The notes under the pieces: generated by a model
The model's database searches: none
Seen by the model: the letters and a program-made list of their open reading frames with translations, nothing else
Told to the model about the DNA's origin: nothing
Source of the DNA: Providencia alcalifaciens
Lineage (GTDB): Bacteria > Pseudomonadota > Gammaproteobacteria > Enterobacterales > Enterobacteriaceae
Assembly: GCA_025961275.1 (NCBI GenBank)
Contig: JAOQNJ010000001.1
Coordinates: 207,353 to 271,352 of the forward strand
Direction of reading: 5' to 3'
DNA: 64,000 nt
Program-made: the position numbers and the translations under genes
In this document: positions 37,755-47,420 of the stretch, in pieces
How the letters are laid out: each line of letters starts with the position of its first letter
Position numbering within the stretch: position 1 is the stretch's first letter

Positions 37755-38249
37755 ATGGAAATGACCAACGCACAACGCCTAATTTTATCAAATCAATACA
37801 AAATGATGACCATGCTTGATCCCGATAATGCAGAGCGCTATCACCGGCTGCAAACTGTTATTGAGCGTGGTTTTGGCCTACAAATGCGTGAACTTGATAG
37901 AGAATTTGGCGAGTTAAGTGAAACGACTTGTCGAACGATTATCGATATTATGGAGATGTATCACGCATTACAAGTGTCATACGGTAACATGAATGACCCT
38001 CAGGCTATTGATGTCCGTCGCGTACAATTTCTTGGATTTGATGCGGCAACAGAAGCTCGCTATCTGAGCTATGTTCGCTTTATGGTCAACACGGAAGGTC
38101 GTTACACCCATTTTGACTGTGGTACCCATGGTTTCAACTCACAAACTCCAATGTGGGATAAATATGTGCGGATGCTTGGTATTTGGCGCGCATGTCCTCG
38201 TCAGTACCATTTATCAGCAGTAGAAATTAATCAGGTCATCAACGCTTAG
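37755..38249 (+). CDS. yfbU: YfbU family protein
   Basis: Cytoplasmic protein of unknown function, 164 residues exactly as in E. coli. The N-terminus [18 protein letters not shown] fixes the start at 37755, with GAGGAG seven bases upstream; an ATG one codon earlier is less well spaced. Conserved parts are [19 protein letters not shown] near residue 36 and [29 protein letters not shown] near residue 108. Overexpression of YfbU has been connected with cell death in E. coli, but its job is unknown. Followed after 20 bases by hxpA. Confidence 0.94.
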   Translation: MEMTNAQRLILSNQYKMMTMLDPDNAERYHRLQTVIERGFGLQMRELDREFGELSETTCRTIIDIMEMYHALQVSYGNMNDPQAIDVRRVQFLGFDAATEARYLSYVRFMVNTEGRYTHFDCGTHGFNSQTPMWDKYVRMLGIWRACPRQYHLSAVEINQVINA

Positions 38250-38269
38250 TGCGTTTTTAAGGAGTAATA

Positions 38270-38944
38270 GTGGAATTTAAAGCAAAAGGTTTTCTGTTCG
38301 ATCTTGATGGGACTTTAGCCGATTCATTAGCCGTTGTTGAACGCTGCTGGTGTCTGTTTGGCGAAGAGATAGGGGTGAATCCTGAAGAGATAATTAGCTT
38401 TATACATGGAAAACCTGCGCTGACAAGCTTACGCCACTTTATGCCTCAAGCCAGCGAAGATGAGCTTATGGCGCGTTTTTGCTGGTTAGAAAAAATGGAA
38501 GCTTCAGATACAGACGGTGTGGCTGCTCTACCTGGGGCATTTGCTTTACTCAATCGCCTTAATGAACTCAACATACCTTGGGCTATTGTCACATCAGGCA
38601 CGGTGCCAATTGCACATCCTCGCTTAAAAGCAGCTGGTTTACCAGAACCCAAACATTGGGTGACATTTGAAAAAGTGTCAAAAGGCAAACCTAATCCCGA
38701 ACCTTTCCAGTTAGGGGCAAAATGCCTCAACTTAGATCCACAAGATTGCGTTGCTTTTGAAGATGCGCAAGCGGGAATTTATTCAGCCCTTGATGCAGGT
38801 TGCCAAGTGATTGCTGTTCATGCTCCAGAAGGGATGCCAAGAAGAGAGCAAATTCACGAAATTATCAATTCACTAGAGCAAATATCGGTTACGGATATAG
38901 ACAAGAATGGTTTTTTCACACTATTAGTGTCAAAAAATGTTTAA
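38270..38944 (+). CDS. hxpA: HxpA (YfbT), HAD-family sugar phosphatase
   Basis: HAD-superfamily phosphatase acting on hexose and sugar-alcohol phosphates in the cytoplasm. The start is a GTG at 38270 with AAGGAG upstream. The product is 224 residues (216 in E. coli). Motif I FLFDLDGTLADS holds the nucleophile Asp10 (the second Asp of FDLDG is Asp12), motif II is AIVTSGT near residue 107, and motif III is the Lys in VSKGKPNPEPF near 144. Motif IV is VAFEDAQAGIYSALDAG near 166. The cap domain contains FIHGKPALTSLRHFM. Likely co-transcribed with yfbU. Confidence 0.93.
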   Translation: MEFKAKGFLFDLDGTLADSLAVVERCWCLFGEEIGVNPEEIISFIHGKPALTSLRHFMPQASEDELMARFCWLEKMEASDTDGVAALPGAFALLNRLNELNIPWAIVTSGTVPIAHPRLKAAGLPEPKHWVTFEKVSKGKPNPEPFQLGAKCLNLDPQDCVAFEDAQAGIYSALDAGCQVIAVHAPEGMPRREQIHEIINSLEQISVTDIDKNGFFTLLVSKNV

Positions 38945-38999
38945 TCGCGATTTAATCAAAGAAATTCTCTGAGAAAAATGATTAACTAACGAAAACTGC

Positions 39000-39093
39000 T
39001 AGGGACTGTTGTTCTTTAAGTTAGCTTTTATTAGGTATTCTATATCTACCTAACAATTGCTTTACCAATAAACTTAAAAGCTCGCAACCCCTA
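39000..39093. repeat. Nested palindromic element between hxpA and yfbS
   Basis: Three nested inverted pairs: TAGGG (39000-39004) with CCCTA (39089-39093), TTTAAGTT (39015-39022) with AACTTAAA (39071-39078), and TTAGGTA (39031-39037) with TACCTAA (39047-39053). The left end AGGGACTGTTG and the inner TTTTTATTA/TTTTATTA stretch resemble the element at 34732-34852, so the two are probably divergent copies of one family. Confidence 0.6.
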
Positions 39094-39125
39094 AATATTG
39101 TTTATTTTCGTTGAAAGGGGACATT

Positions 39126-40955
39126 TTGAACGGAGAATTGCTGTGGGTGTTAACCCTCCTGCTGATCGCAATAGTGCTGTTTACCACAAACAAAATTCGT
39201 ATGGATGTGGTCGCGTTACTTGTGATAGTGGCGTTTGTTTTAAGTGACACTTTAACCTTAGAGCAAGCAACATCTGGTTTTGCAGATCCTAACGTTTTAT
39301 TAATTGCTGCTTTATTTGTTATTGGTGATGGCTTGGTGCGAACCGGTATTGCTTATCAAATGGGCGATTGGTTGGTGCGTGTTGCCGGCAGCAGTGAGAG
39401 TAAAATGTTAGTGTTTTTAATGCTGACAGTGGCTGGCCTTGGTGCTTTTATGAGCTCAACAGGAGTGGTCGCGATCTTTATTCCTGTGGTGCTTAGCGTT
39501 GCAGCCCGCATGAAAATATCACCAAGCCGTCTAATGATGCCATTAGGCTTTGCAGGCCTGATCAGTGGCATGATGACTTTAGTTGCTACACCACCGAATA
39601 TGGTGGTAAATAGTGAGCTAGTCAGAGAAGGTATCAAAGGCTTTCAATTCTTCTCAATTACCCCGATTGGTATTCTGATCTTACTCGCAGGGATTGCGTA
39701 TATGTGGGTTGCACGTCGCTGGCTAGGCAGCAGTGAGCCCAATAAACTCCCTGAACGTTATCAACGTACTTTCCGAGACCTCATTCGTGATTATAAACTC
39801 ACAGGTAGAGCACGCCGTCTTGCTATTCGCAAAGGCTCTCCTCTGATTGGTCACTCGCTCGACGAACTACACTTGCGTTCACGTTACGAAGCTAACGTGG
39901 TTGGCATTGAGCGTTGGCGCAAATTTCGTCGTGTGATGGTGAGCGCAACTGGGGGGACTGAACTACGCGAACAAGATGTACTGCTAGTAGATATTTCAGT
40001 TAGCGATGATACATTGCGCCAGTTTTGCTATGAACAAAAACTTGAACCAATGATCTTACGGGGTGAGTATTTTTCGGATCAATCTCGTGATGTAGGCATG
40101 GCAGAAGTCTCCATGAACCCGGAGTCAGAACTGTTAGGTAAAAGCTTACGTGATATAAAATTTCGTACTCGTTATGGCCTGAACGTGGTCGGGATCCGTC
40201 GTGATGGTAAAGCAATCAGTGGCAAATTGGTTGATGAGCCTCTTCGGCTGGGTGATATCTTGTTGGTCATTGGTGATTGGAAATTAATTCGTATTTTATC
40301 AACCAAGCCTCGTAACTTTATTGTGTTAAATTTAGCGGCCGAAGTGGAAGCCGTTGCGCCAGCATCATCTCAAGCACCTCATGCGTTATTTTGTCTCGCG
40401 TTAATGGTTGCAATGATGGTCACGAATGAGATCCCCAACTTTATTGCAGCCCTGATAGCGTGTTTGTTGATGGGTAAATTTCGTTGTATCGATATGGAAA
40501 GTGCGTATAAATCGATTCACTGGCCGAGTATTATTTTAATTGTGGGTATGATGCCATTTGCATTGGCGCTACAAAAAACAGGCGGGATATCGCTTGCTGT
40601 TGATTTCTTAATGGAAATTGCTGGCAATATGGGACCGCATATCATGTTATTGTGCCTATTTATACTTTGTGCATCGATTGGCTTATTTATATCTAATACA
40701 GCAACTGCTGTATTAATGGCGCCCATTGCGATTGCTGCGGCGCGTCAGATGGAAGTGTCACCATTACCATTCGCTATGATAGTGGGGATCGCTGCATCGG
40801 CAGCCTTTATGACACCAGTATCCTCACCTGTTAATACATTAGTTCTTGGTCCTGGGGGCTATAAATTCGGTGACTTTGTCAAAATGGGTGTGCCGTTTAC
40901 GATTATCGTTATGATAATAAGTGTGCTTGTTGTCCCTGTACTCTTTCCTTTTTAA
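39126..40955 (+). CDS. yfbS: YfbS, SLC13-type permease with two TrkA-C domains
   Basis: Inner-membrane transporter of the divalent anion:Na+ symporter superfamily; substrate unknown. The start is taken as the TTG at 39126 ([13 protein letters not shown], aligning with E. coli MNGELIWVLSLLA), with AAGGGG upstream. A TTG five codons earlier is the alternative. The product is 609 residues (610 in E. coli). Helices fill about 1-200. Two cytoplasmic TrkA-C (RCK-C) domains occupy about 220-300 and 310-395 ([20 protein letters not shown] and [21 protein letters not shown]). A second helical half follows, including the hallmark [16 protein letters not shown] near 525. Conserved position beside hxpA. 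Confidence 0.94.
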   Translation: MNGELLWVLTLLLIAIVLFTTNKIRMDVVALLVIVAFVLSDTLTLEQATSGFADPNVLLIAALFVIGDGLVRTGIAYQMGDWLVRVAGSSESKMLVFLMLTVAGLGAFMSSTGVVAIFIPVVLSVAARMKISPSRLMMPLGFAGLISGMMTLVATPPNMVVNSELVREGIKGFQFFSITPIGILILLAGIAYMWVARRWLGSSEPNKLPERYQRTFRDLIRDYKLTGRARRLAIRKGSPLIGHSLDELHLRSRYEANVVGIERWRKFRRVMVSATGGTELREQDVLLVDISVSDDTLRQFCYEQKLEPMILRGEYFSDQSRDVGMAEVSMNPESELLGKSLRDIKFRTRYGLNVVGIRRDGKAISGKLVDEPLRLGDILLVIGDWKLIRILSTKPRNFIVLNLAAEVEAVAPASSQAPHALFCLALMVAMMVTNEIPNFIAALIACLLMGKFRCIDMESAYKSIHWPSIILIVGMMPFALALQKTGGISLAVDFLMEIAGNMGPHIMLLCLFILCASIGLFISNTATAVLMAPIAIAAARQMEVSPLPFAMIVGIAASAAFMTPVSSPVNTLVLGPGGYKFGDFVKMGVPFTIIVMIISVLVVPVLFPF

Positions 40956-40962
40956 TAAATTA

Positions 40963-40997
40963 AAAATAAGCCCTATTAATATAGGGCTTATTTTTCT
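40963..40997. terminator. yfbS terminator
   Basis: AATAAGCCCTAT at 40965-40976 pairs perfectly with ATAGGGCTTATT at 40981-40992 around a TAAT loop, then T's. It lies ten bases after yfbS and between convergent genes. Confidence 0.9.
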
Positions 40998-41102
40998 ATC
41001 TATTCAGATAAAAGAATTTATATTTTTTTCTAAGCTTTAATTATTAAGGAATTAAACTTATCCCACAATTAAAGGGATGAGTAATCTTATTCGATTGTAA
41101 AA

Positions 41103-41684
41103 TTAATGGCTGATTTCATCGAGAGAAAGTGAAAAGCTAGGCACGAAAATTTCCATAAAATAATTCATTTCAGGGCTTTTTCGTTCGCTGAGAATTTTTT
41201 CAAGGCGCATTTTTGCTAATTTGAACTCGCTATTTCCGGCGGACAATTCCTCTAAACATTTTAAATAAGCACACAATGAATCAGCTTGCTTAACAAGGGA
41301 ATGTTCTTCATCAGATTGCAGTTCTTCCATCACTAGAGACTTGAAATCCTCTTGTAACTCTTCAGGTAGCATATCTAATAGTTTTTGTTGGGCAAATTTT
41401 TCTATTTTCTTGTATTCATGGGCAATTTGTTGATTGTGATATTTGATTGGTGTGGGAAGATCCCCCGTAATCACTTCACTTGCATCATGATACATCGCTA
41501 ATAAAGCAATTCGTTCCGCATTGACATTACCCCCAAATTTACGATTTTTAATGATGGCAAGTGCATGAGCAACCATGGCAACCTGTAAACTATGTTCAGA
41601 TACATTTTCAGTACGCACGTTACGCATTAAAGGCCAACGATGGATGAGTTTCATTCTAGCAAGATGGGCGAAAAAGTAGCTCAT
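41103..41684 (-). CDS. yfbR: YfbR, 5'-deoxynucleotidase
   Basis: HD-domain phosphohydrolase that dephosphorylates deoxyribonucleoside 5'-monophosphates. The product is 193 residues (199 in E. coli). The metal-binding residues are the His in [14 protein letters not shown] near residue 31, the His-Asp pair in [21 protein letters not shown] near residue 68, and the Asp in [15 protein letters not shown] near 132. The N-terminal [18 protein letters not shown] matches the YfbR subfamily. Located between yfbS and alaA as in E. coli. A 550-base gap upstream separates it from a small-protein candidate. Confidence 0.95.
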   Translation of the reverse strand: MSYFFAHLARMKLIHRWPLMRNVRTENVSEHSLQVAMVAHALAIIKNRKFGGNVNAERIALLAMYHDASEVITGDLPTPIKYHNQQIAHEYKKIEKFAQQKLLDMLPEELQEDFKSLVMEELQSDEEHSLVKQADSLCAYLKCLEELSAGNSEFKLAKMRLEKILSERKSPEMNYFMEIFVPSFSLSLDEISH

Positions 41685-42237
41685 AAAACCTCATAAAATC
41701 GGTAAAAAAATAATTATAAGTCATCCTATAAAAAATTGATATTGCTTTATAAATGGATAATTATACGATTTGAAAAAAATTATATTCATAAAAATCAAAG
41801 AGTGATATTAATATAATAAGCGGCAACAGAATGATTAATTAATAATAACACATTTAAATATAGTTATAATTTATCTGCACTTAAAGATTAACTAAATCAA
41901 CCGAAAGGTTGTTATTAGAAATAACACTATTTATAAAAATCATATTTAAATCATAGCTCAAAGAAGCATGAAGTGTAAGGATTGATACAGAAAGTCGTTT
42001 GAGTGTTTTTTAATCGATAAGCTGTGTTCCTTGTTGCAAGACGTTACTATGAAAAAATGCTTTTTAAAATCAACAATATTGATAATTAAAGTCATTACTT
42101 TTCTCATTTGCAAGCGATCATCATTAATGGACGCTCTTATTGGGATTATATGGTAAGTTTTAATTATTGTTTGATCTGCTGAAATAAAAACTTATAATTA
42201 GAGTCATCATTCTCAATAAATAATATTAGGGGACATC
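41685..42237. other. Gap upstream of yfbR, with the promoter of the small ORF (42171-42198)
   Basis: AT-rich. At the right end, TTGATC (42171-42176) and TATAAT (42193-42198) with a 16-base spacer make a strong sigma-70 promoter reading rightward into the 22-codon ORF at 42238. An earlier 35-codon frame at 42049-42156 (MKKCFLKSTILIIKV...) has hydrophobic character but no good ribosome binding site, and the promoter lies after it. Nothing else is recognisable in the first 350 bases. Confidence 0.5.
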
Positions 42238-42306
42238 GTGAAATATTTTCCAATTATTTTATTACTGTTTTTTTTAGCCGCGGTCTATTTTATTTCTATT
42301 TTATGA
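42238..42306 (+). CDS. Candidate 22-residue single-helix membrane protein
   Basis: GTG-initiated frame encoding 22 residues, two of them polar at the N-terminus (Lys2, Tyr3) and then an almost unbroken hydrophobic helix (PIILLLFFLAAVYFISIL). Three independent signals surround it. A good promoter lies at 42171-42198, about 30-40 bases upstream. An AGGGGA lies six bases before the GTG. A strong terminator starts seven bases after the stop. It therefore looks like a monocistronic small-protein gene. It recalls the short enterobacterial single-helix proteins such as YpdK (also starting MKYF), which sits near the alaA paralogue alaC in E. coli, but the similarity is too short to claim orthology. 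Alternatively the transcript is a small RNA. Confidence 0.6.
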   Translation: MKYFPIILLLFFLAAVYFISIL

Positions 42307-42312
42307 TGATTG

Positions 42313-42348
42313 AAAGACGACTTAATATGAAATCAAGTCGTCTTTTTT
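42313..42348 (+). terminator. Terminator of the small ORF transcript
   Basis: AAAGACGACTT at 42313-42323 pairs with AAGTCGTCTTT at 42335-42345 and is followed directly by T's. It would give a transcript of about 140 bases from the 42193 promoter. Confidence 0.88.
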
Positions 42349-42523
42349 AAAACTCTGAGTTACATCTTCATTTTTAAAGTTATCTTCCTTTATAATCAAC
42401 ATTCAACATGAATTATTCAAACCTGAGACTCTTTAATCCATTCATGGAGTGGATGGGTGCATGGTTAGGCATTCATATTGAGAATGCATTGCTCGTAAAT
42501 TGAGAGGTTAAGCTGAGTAGAAA

Positions 42524-42553
42524 GTAAAACGCCCTCTACAGAGAGCGTTTTAC
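42524..42553 (-). terminator. alaA terminator
   Basis: GTAAAACGC at 42524-42532 pairs with GCGTTTTAC at 42545-42553, with CTCT/AGAG-like inner pairing. It is located six bases after the alaA stop, reading leftward into TTTCTAC. Confidence 0.75.
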
Positions 42554-42558
42554 TCGAA

Positions 42559-43773
42559 TTATTGACGGTAATTTTCGATGAAACGGCCAAACTTGTTAAT
42601 TGCCATTTCGAGGTCATCTGCATAGGGCAGGGTGACGATACGGAAATGGTCAGGCTCAGGCCAGTTAAATGCTGTTCCTTGTACCAATAGGACCTTTTCT
42701 TGCAATAACAAGTCGAGGATCATTTTTTGGTCATCATGGATATTAAAACGTTTAATATCGATTTTAGGGAACATATACAGTGCGCCTTGCGGTTTTACAC
42801 AAGAAACGCCAGGGATCTGATTGATTAGCGTCCATGCACGTTCACGCTGTTCATATAACCGCCCGCCAGGCTGAATAAATTCACTGATACTTTGGTAGCC
42901 ACCTAATGCGGTTTGAATCGCATGTTGCATAGGCACGTTTGCGCATAATCGCATAGAGGCCAGCATTTCGAGTCCTTCAATATAACCTTTTGCTTGCTGT
43001 TTTGGACCATTTAACACCATCCAACCTTGACGGAAGCCAGCAACACGATAGGTTTTAGAGAGGCCGTTGAAAGTCACGGTGAGTAAGTCAGGCGCCAATG
43101 CAGCAATTGAATGATGGACAGCATCGTCATAGAGTATTTTATCGTAGATCTCATCTGCGAAAATAATTAGATTATTTTGACGCGCTATCTCAACTATTTC
43201 TAATAGCAATTCTTTACTGTATACCGCGCCCGTTGGGTTATTCGGATTAATAATCACGATACCGCGAGTTCTTGGGCTAATTTTTTTACGGATATCATCG
43301 AGGTCGGGCATCCAGCCTTGCTGCTCATCACACATATAATGCACAGCATTACCACCCGATAAAGAAACGGCTGCCGTCCATAAAGGATAATCGGGGGCAG
43401 GAACCAGCATCTCATCACCATTATTCAGTAATGCTTGCATGGCTTGAACGATCAGTTCAGAAACACCATTCCCAATATAAACATCCTCAACAGTCATATC
43501 GCGAATATTACGGGCTTGATAATGTTGAACGATCGCCTTACGTGCAGAATAGAGCCCTTTAGAGTCACAATAACCTTGTGAGCTTGGCAGGTTGCGTAAC
43601 ACATCAACCAAAATTTCATCAGGGGCTTCAAAACCAAATGGTGCCGGATTACCGATATTTAGTTTGAGGACTTTATTACCTTCTTCTTCTAATCGCTTTG
43701 CTTCTTTTAGCACAGGTCCGCGAATGTCATAACAGACATTATCAAGCTTGTTAGATTTTCTTATCGTATTCAT
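42559..43773 (-). CDS. alaA: AlaA, glutamate-pyruvate aminotransferase
   Basis: PLP-dependent class I aminotransferase that makes alanine from pyruvate and glutamate. The start is taken at the ATG at 43773 (MNTIRKSNKLDNVCYDIRGPV, aligning with E. coli MSPIEKSSKLENVCYD). AGGGG lies nine bases before the chosen ATG, while an ATG four codons earlier would sit directly on it. The product is 404 residues (405 in E. coli). The PLP lysine is in FNGLSKTYRVAGFRQGW near residue 240, with NPNNPTGAVYS near 179, FADEIYDKILY near 206 and the carboxylate-binding Arg in HFRIVTLP near 385. Convergent with the small ORF and divergent from lrhA. Confidence 0.96.
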   Translation of the reverse strand: MNTIRKSNKLDNVCYDIRGPVLKEAKRLEEEGNKVLKLNIGNPAPFGFEAPDEILVDVLRNLPSSQGYCDSKGLYSARKAIVQHYQARNIRDMTVEDVYIGNGVSELIVQAMQALLNNGDEMLVPAPDYPLWTAAVSLSGGNAVHYMCDEQQGWMPDLDDIRKKISPRTRGIVIINPNNPTGAVYSKELLLEIVEIARQNNLIIFADEIYDKILYDDAVHHSIAALAPDLLTVTFNGLSKTYRVAGFRQGWMVLNGPKQQAKGYIEGLEMLASMRLCANVPMQHAIQTALGGYQSISEFIQPGGRLYEQRERAWTLINQIPGVSCVKPQGALYMFPKIDIKRFNIHDDQKMILDLLLQEKVLLVQGTAFNWPEPDHFRIVTLPYADDLEMAINKFGRFIENYRQ

Positions 43774-44541
43774 TCTTTCTTTCATTCCCCTATTTGGGCT
43801 TGGATTATGTGGGAATCCGGCTTTAGCATCTTACTGTACTCCTACCTCGGAAGCTTTTGAAGATAGTAGATAATTTTTGGTGTAAAAGGTTGGTTTATAC
43901 GATAATGCGATAGTTGATAACTGAAAATATATTTTATGTGGGATGAAGTGTTTAAACATGCCATTTAAGTTGACTTAATATATCGTTAAAGATGTTTGTT
44001 TTGGAGGAAAAAACAAATAAATTTAATAATTTGTGAAAAGAATAATTATTTTGTATCAAAATGTAAAATTAATTACTAAATAGGAAATACAGAAATAAAA
44101 TTTCATAAGCATTCGATAAATTTCTACAATAATTAGCTCTTTTTGTTAGTAATATTGATTGTTCTAGTTAGAAAATAATTATAACAAATAGAGGTGAAAA
44201 TCATATATGTTTGTATTTAAAGCAATTTTAATGTTTGAGTGAATTGAGATTAAAGATGTTTACATTAAAATAATTGCAATTACATTAAATATGTTACTAT
44301 TTATACAAGTTCTAAAAAAGACGGTTACTTTTAGCATTTAAAATAAACCAATTATTTATAATATGTTCTGTTTCGTTAGTTAGAACTTCTTTTTTACGTA
44401 ATTTTGCGTAGTGAAAGTGTAGGGAATGCTAATCTAAGGAATAGATACGCATCAACAGGTTATTTAAGTTATTAAACAAGCTGATCTCAAGGAGGAGAGC
44501 AGGAACACCAGGAATAATAAAATTATATAAGAGAATTAACG
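43774..44541. other. AT-rich 768-base gap upstream of lrhA and alaA
   Basis: A long gap here is normal in enterics, since lrhA has a distant promoter and a long leader. The sequence is very AT-rich (44000-44300 especially). A purine-rich AAGGAGGAGAGCAGGA stretch at 44490-44505 looks like a strong ribosome binding site but has no start codon at a usable distance, so its meaning is unclear. TTACATTAAA occurs twice near 44259 and 44280. No credible frames seen. Confidence 0.4.
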
Positions 44542-45471
44542 ATGATAAATTCCAATCGTCCTATAATGAACCTTGATCTTGATTTACTGCGTACCTTTGT
44601 TGCAGTTGCTGATTTGAATACCTTTGCAGCCGCAGCGGCGGCAGTATGCAGAACTCAATCAGCTGTAAGTCAGCAAATGCAGCGTCTGGAACAACTTGTT
44701 GGCCGTGAATTATTTGCTCGTCACGGACGCAACAAATTACTCACCGCACACGGTTTGCAACTGCTTGGTTATGCAAGGCAAATTCTGCGTGCCAATGATG
44801 ATGCAACCGCATCATTAACCTATAATGATGCCGAAGGCGAAATAAAAATTGGTGTATCAGACGATACTGTCGATATCTTATTACCTTTCTTATTAAATCG
44901 TATTGCATCCGTGTTTCCACGCCTCGCGGTAGAAGTACGAATCAAACGTGCACAATTTATTGAGTCAATGTTGGATAACCACGAGATTGACTTAGCGCTG
45001 ACCACGGCACGCATTACTCATCACCCAAAGACAGCATTGAGAACAGTTCCTGTGTTATGGCACAGCGCTCCTGATTTTCAGTTACGTCCTAATGAGCCGA
45101 TCCCACTCGTTGTTATGGAAGAAACTAACCCGTTCCGCAAATTAAGTACTGATGCACTTGATGATGCTGGCCTAGCATGGCACGTTGCGTATGAGGCGGC
45201 ATCACTTCCTGCTGTGAGAGCAGCAGTTAATGCTGAAGTTGGTGTAACAGCTCGTCCAATGGAAATGCAAAATGCGGATCTGCGGATTTTAAATGAGGCT
45301 GATGGTTTACCACGCCTGCCAGATATTCAATATTGGTTGTACAAAAATGCTGATGAGCAAAAAGATTTTGTTCTAACGGTGTTTAGCGCGATTGAGAATA
45401 AAAAAATACCGTATGTCGTTGCTCCCGCAAATGAAGAAACAGGTATTAATGAAGCAGATAGTTCATATTAA
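44542..45471 (+). CDS. lrhA: LrhA, LysR-family regulator (HexA/PecT type)
   Basis: Global LysR-type regulator that in relatives represses motility (flhDC), fimbriae and, in plant pathogens as HexA/PecT, exoenzymes. The 309-residue product begins MINSNRPIMNLDLDLLRTFVAVADLNTFAAAAAAVCRTQSAVSQQMQRLEQLVGRELF, nearly identical over the HTH domain to E. coli LrhA. The effector domain is more diverged but keeps LPAVRAAVNAEVGVTARPMEM near residue 227. GAGAAT precedes the ATG weakly. Upstream of nuoA as in E. coli, with its own terminator. Confidence 0.94.
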   Translation: MINSNRPIMNLDLDLLRTFVAVADLNTFAAAAAAVCRTQSAVSQQMQRLEQLVGRELFARHGRNKLLTAHGLQLLGYARQILRANDDATASLTYNDAEGEIKIGVSDDTVDILLPFLLNRIASVFPRLAVEVRIKRAQFIESMLDNHEIDLALTTARITHHPKTALRTVPVLWHSAPDFQLRPNEPIPLVVMEETNPFRKLSTDALDDAGLAWHVAYEAASLPAVRAAVNAEVGVTARPMEMQNADLRILNEADGLPRLPDIQYWLYKNADEQKDFVLTVFSAIENKKIPYVVAPANEETGINEADSSY

Positions 45472-45510
45472 CCATTGATGATTAATTAATGGTCTATATA
45501 TGTCCAATAT

Positions 45511-45541
45511 AAAAAGCCGCGATAATCTTCGCGGTTTTTTT
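45511..45541 (+). terminator. lrhA terminator
   Basis: GCCGCG at 45516-45521 and CGCGGT at 45530-45535 form the stem with a short AT loop, extended by A's and T's on both sides and followed by seven T's. Confidence 0.88.
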
Positions 45542-46213
45542 GTTCAAATAAAAGATAAAAAAAAGCCTTTAACCACTTAATAAGTATGGTTAAAAATGTT
45601 GTAACGTGGAATAATTGTGACACAGATGGCAGAACCTGAATTCCATTATTAAGTTACTAAATTGTTATCTTGTTAACAATAATCTTTTGCTGAATTGATA
45701 AAATAGAACTGATCAGTCAAGCAGTTAGTTGATTTTTTGAATAAAAAATAGTTAACGAAATTTAGGCTAAATTTGAACATTCTGTAAACAGCCTGAACAT
45801 TTTTTCAATAAAAGTGTGCGCTAGATCAAATAAAAAGAGCAATTTTTCATCTGTTAAGACAGGTTTTTCCTGCGATAATAGTGTAGTAAAAACGAATAAT
45901 CAGTTAAGCTAGTGTGTGTGTTTGCTGGTGTATCATCAAACTGACACGTTTTAGCTGCTGTTGAGTGTTTTTTGTTGCAACGTTGTTTTTAGCTTGTCAG
46001 ACGTTTGTAGCAAATACGGGTTGTTTTGCTTAGTTTAAGCAAAATAATATAGTCAGAGAGAGGACAAACCAAACGCAGTCGTCAGGCTGAATTTTCTGTT
46101 TGGTGATGTTTTTTGGTCTTTCTTCTCAGTTAACTGGGCAATTATGGTGTAATACTGCCGTGATGTTGATAAGAGCAGGTTTACGCACCCTATGTAATGA
46201 GTAAGCAACGAGT
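45542..46213 (+). promoter_or_regulatory. nuo operon upstream region with ArcA-like repeats (45652-45678)
   Basis: A 670-base AT-rich leader, similar in length to the E. coli nuo control region. GTTACTAAATT and GTTATCTTGTT (starting 45653 and 45664) are GTTA repeats 11 bases apart, the spacing typical of ArcA direct repeats, followed by a further GTTAAC at 45672. Repression of nuo by ArcA under low oxygen is known in E. coli; binding here is inferred. No coding frame with a ribosome binding site was found. Confidence 0.4.
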
Positions 46214-46657
46214 ATGTCTACATCTATCCTAGCGTTAGCCCATAATTGGGCATTTGCGATATTCTTTGTCGGCGCCATCGCCCTTTGTTCGTTCATGTTG
46301 GTTGCTGGCCACTTCCTTGGTAGTCGCGCCAAAGCCAGAACAAAACATGTACCTTATGAATCAGGTATTGATTCTGTAGGAAGTGCCCGTCTTCGTATGT
46401 CAGCCAAATTCTATTTGGTTGCCATGTTCTTCGTTATTTTCGATGTTGAAGCAATGTTCCTGTTTGCGTGGGCTGTCGCCATTCGCGAAGTAGGTTGGTT
46501 AGGCTTTATCGAAGCAGCGATCTTCATTCTGGTATTGTTGGCAGGGCTCTTTTACCTGATCCGCGTCGGTGCATTGGACTGGACTCCTGTCCGTTCTCGT
46601 CGCGCAGTTAAAGGTCCTAGTGAAGTTATTAAAATCAGCAATCGTCATCTGCAGTAA
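46214..46657 (+). CDS. nuoA: NuoA, NADH-quinone oxidoreductase subunit A
   Basis: Small membrane subunit of complex I, at the junction near the quinone pocket. 147 residues, identical in length to E. coli. Three membrane helices (about 15-35, 68-88 and 98-120) and the conserved acidic loop [41 protein letters not shown] near residues 50-90 are present. First gene of the 13-gene nuo operon; nuoB follows after 17 bases. The ribosome binding site is weak (ACGAG). Confidence 0.97.
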   Translation: MSTSILALAHNWAFAIFFVGAIALCSFMLVAGHFLGSRAKARTKHVPYESGIDSVGSARLRMSAKFYLVAMFFVIFDVEAMFLFAWAVAIREVGWLGFIEAAIFILVLLAGLFYLIRVGALDWTPVRSRRAVKGPSEVIKISNRHLQ

Positions 46658-46674
46658 AAGCGAGGCATTATAAA

Positions 46675-47349
46675 ATGGATTATACGCTCACCCGCATAGA
46701 TCCGAACGGTGAGAACGACCGTTATCCGCTGCAAACTCAAGAAATCGTTGGTGATCCGCTTGAGCAGCAAGTCGAAAACAGCGTGTACATGGGGAAACTC
46801 TCCCATGCTTTACATGATGTGGTCAATTGGGGACGTAAAAACTCTCTATGGCCGTTTAACTTTGGTCTTTCATGTTGCTATGTAGAAATGGTGACGTCGT
46901 TCACAGCAGTTCATGACGTAGCCCGCTTTGGGGCAGAAGTACTTCGTGCTTCACCTCGTCAAGCCGACTTTATGGTCGTTGCAGGAACCTGTTTTACAAA
47001 GATGGCGCCGGTTATTCAACGCCTTTATGACCAAATGCTGGAACCTAAATGGGTTATCTCCATGGGGTCATGTGCGAACTCTGGCGGTATGTATGACATC
47101 TATTCCGTTGTCCAAGGTGTAGACAAATTTATCCCTGTCGATGTTTATATCCCAGGCTGCCCACCACGTCCTGAAGCTTATATGCAAGCACTGCTGCTGT
47201 TACAGGAATCTATAGGTAAAGAGCGTCGTCCGCTCTCATGGGTTGTCGGTGACCAGGGTGTTTATCGTGCCAATATGCAGTCAGAAAGAGAAAGAAAGCA
47301 CGGTGAACGTATCGCAGTCACAAACCTGCGTACCCCAGACGAAATTTAA
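46675..47349 (+). CDS. nuoB: NuoB, NADH-quinone oxidoreductase subunit B
   Basis: Peripheral-arm subunit that binds the terminal 4Fe-4S cluster N2, electron donor to ubiquinone. The product is 224 residues. The cluster ligands are all present: the adjacent cysteines in LSCCYVEM near residue 64, the cysteine in GTCFTKM near residue 105 and that in [15 protein letters not shown] near 159. GAGGC precedes the ATG. A 71-base gap with a small GGCTTAAAGCC hairpin separates it from nuoCD. Confidence 0.98.
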   Translation: MDYTLTRIDPNGENDRYPLQTQEIVGDPLEQQVENSVYMGKLSHALHDVVNWGRKNSLWPFNFGLSCCYVEMVTSFTAVHDVARFGAEVLRASPRQADFMVVAGTCFTKMAPVIQRLYDQMLEPKWVISMGSCANSGGMYDIYSVVQGVDKFIPVDVYIPGCPPRPEAYMQALLLLQESIGKERRPLSWVVGDQGVYRANMQSERERKHGERIAVTNLRTPDEI

Positions 47350-47420
47350 GGCTTAAAGCCATACAGCGTAACAGAGCAATGTTGCGAATTAATAAACCTG
47401 ATCAAGCGTTATGGTGAAGA

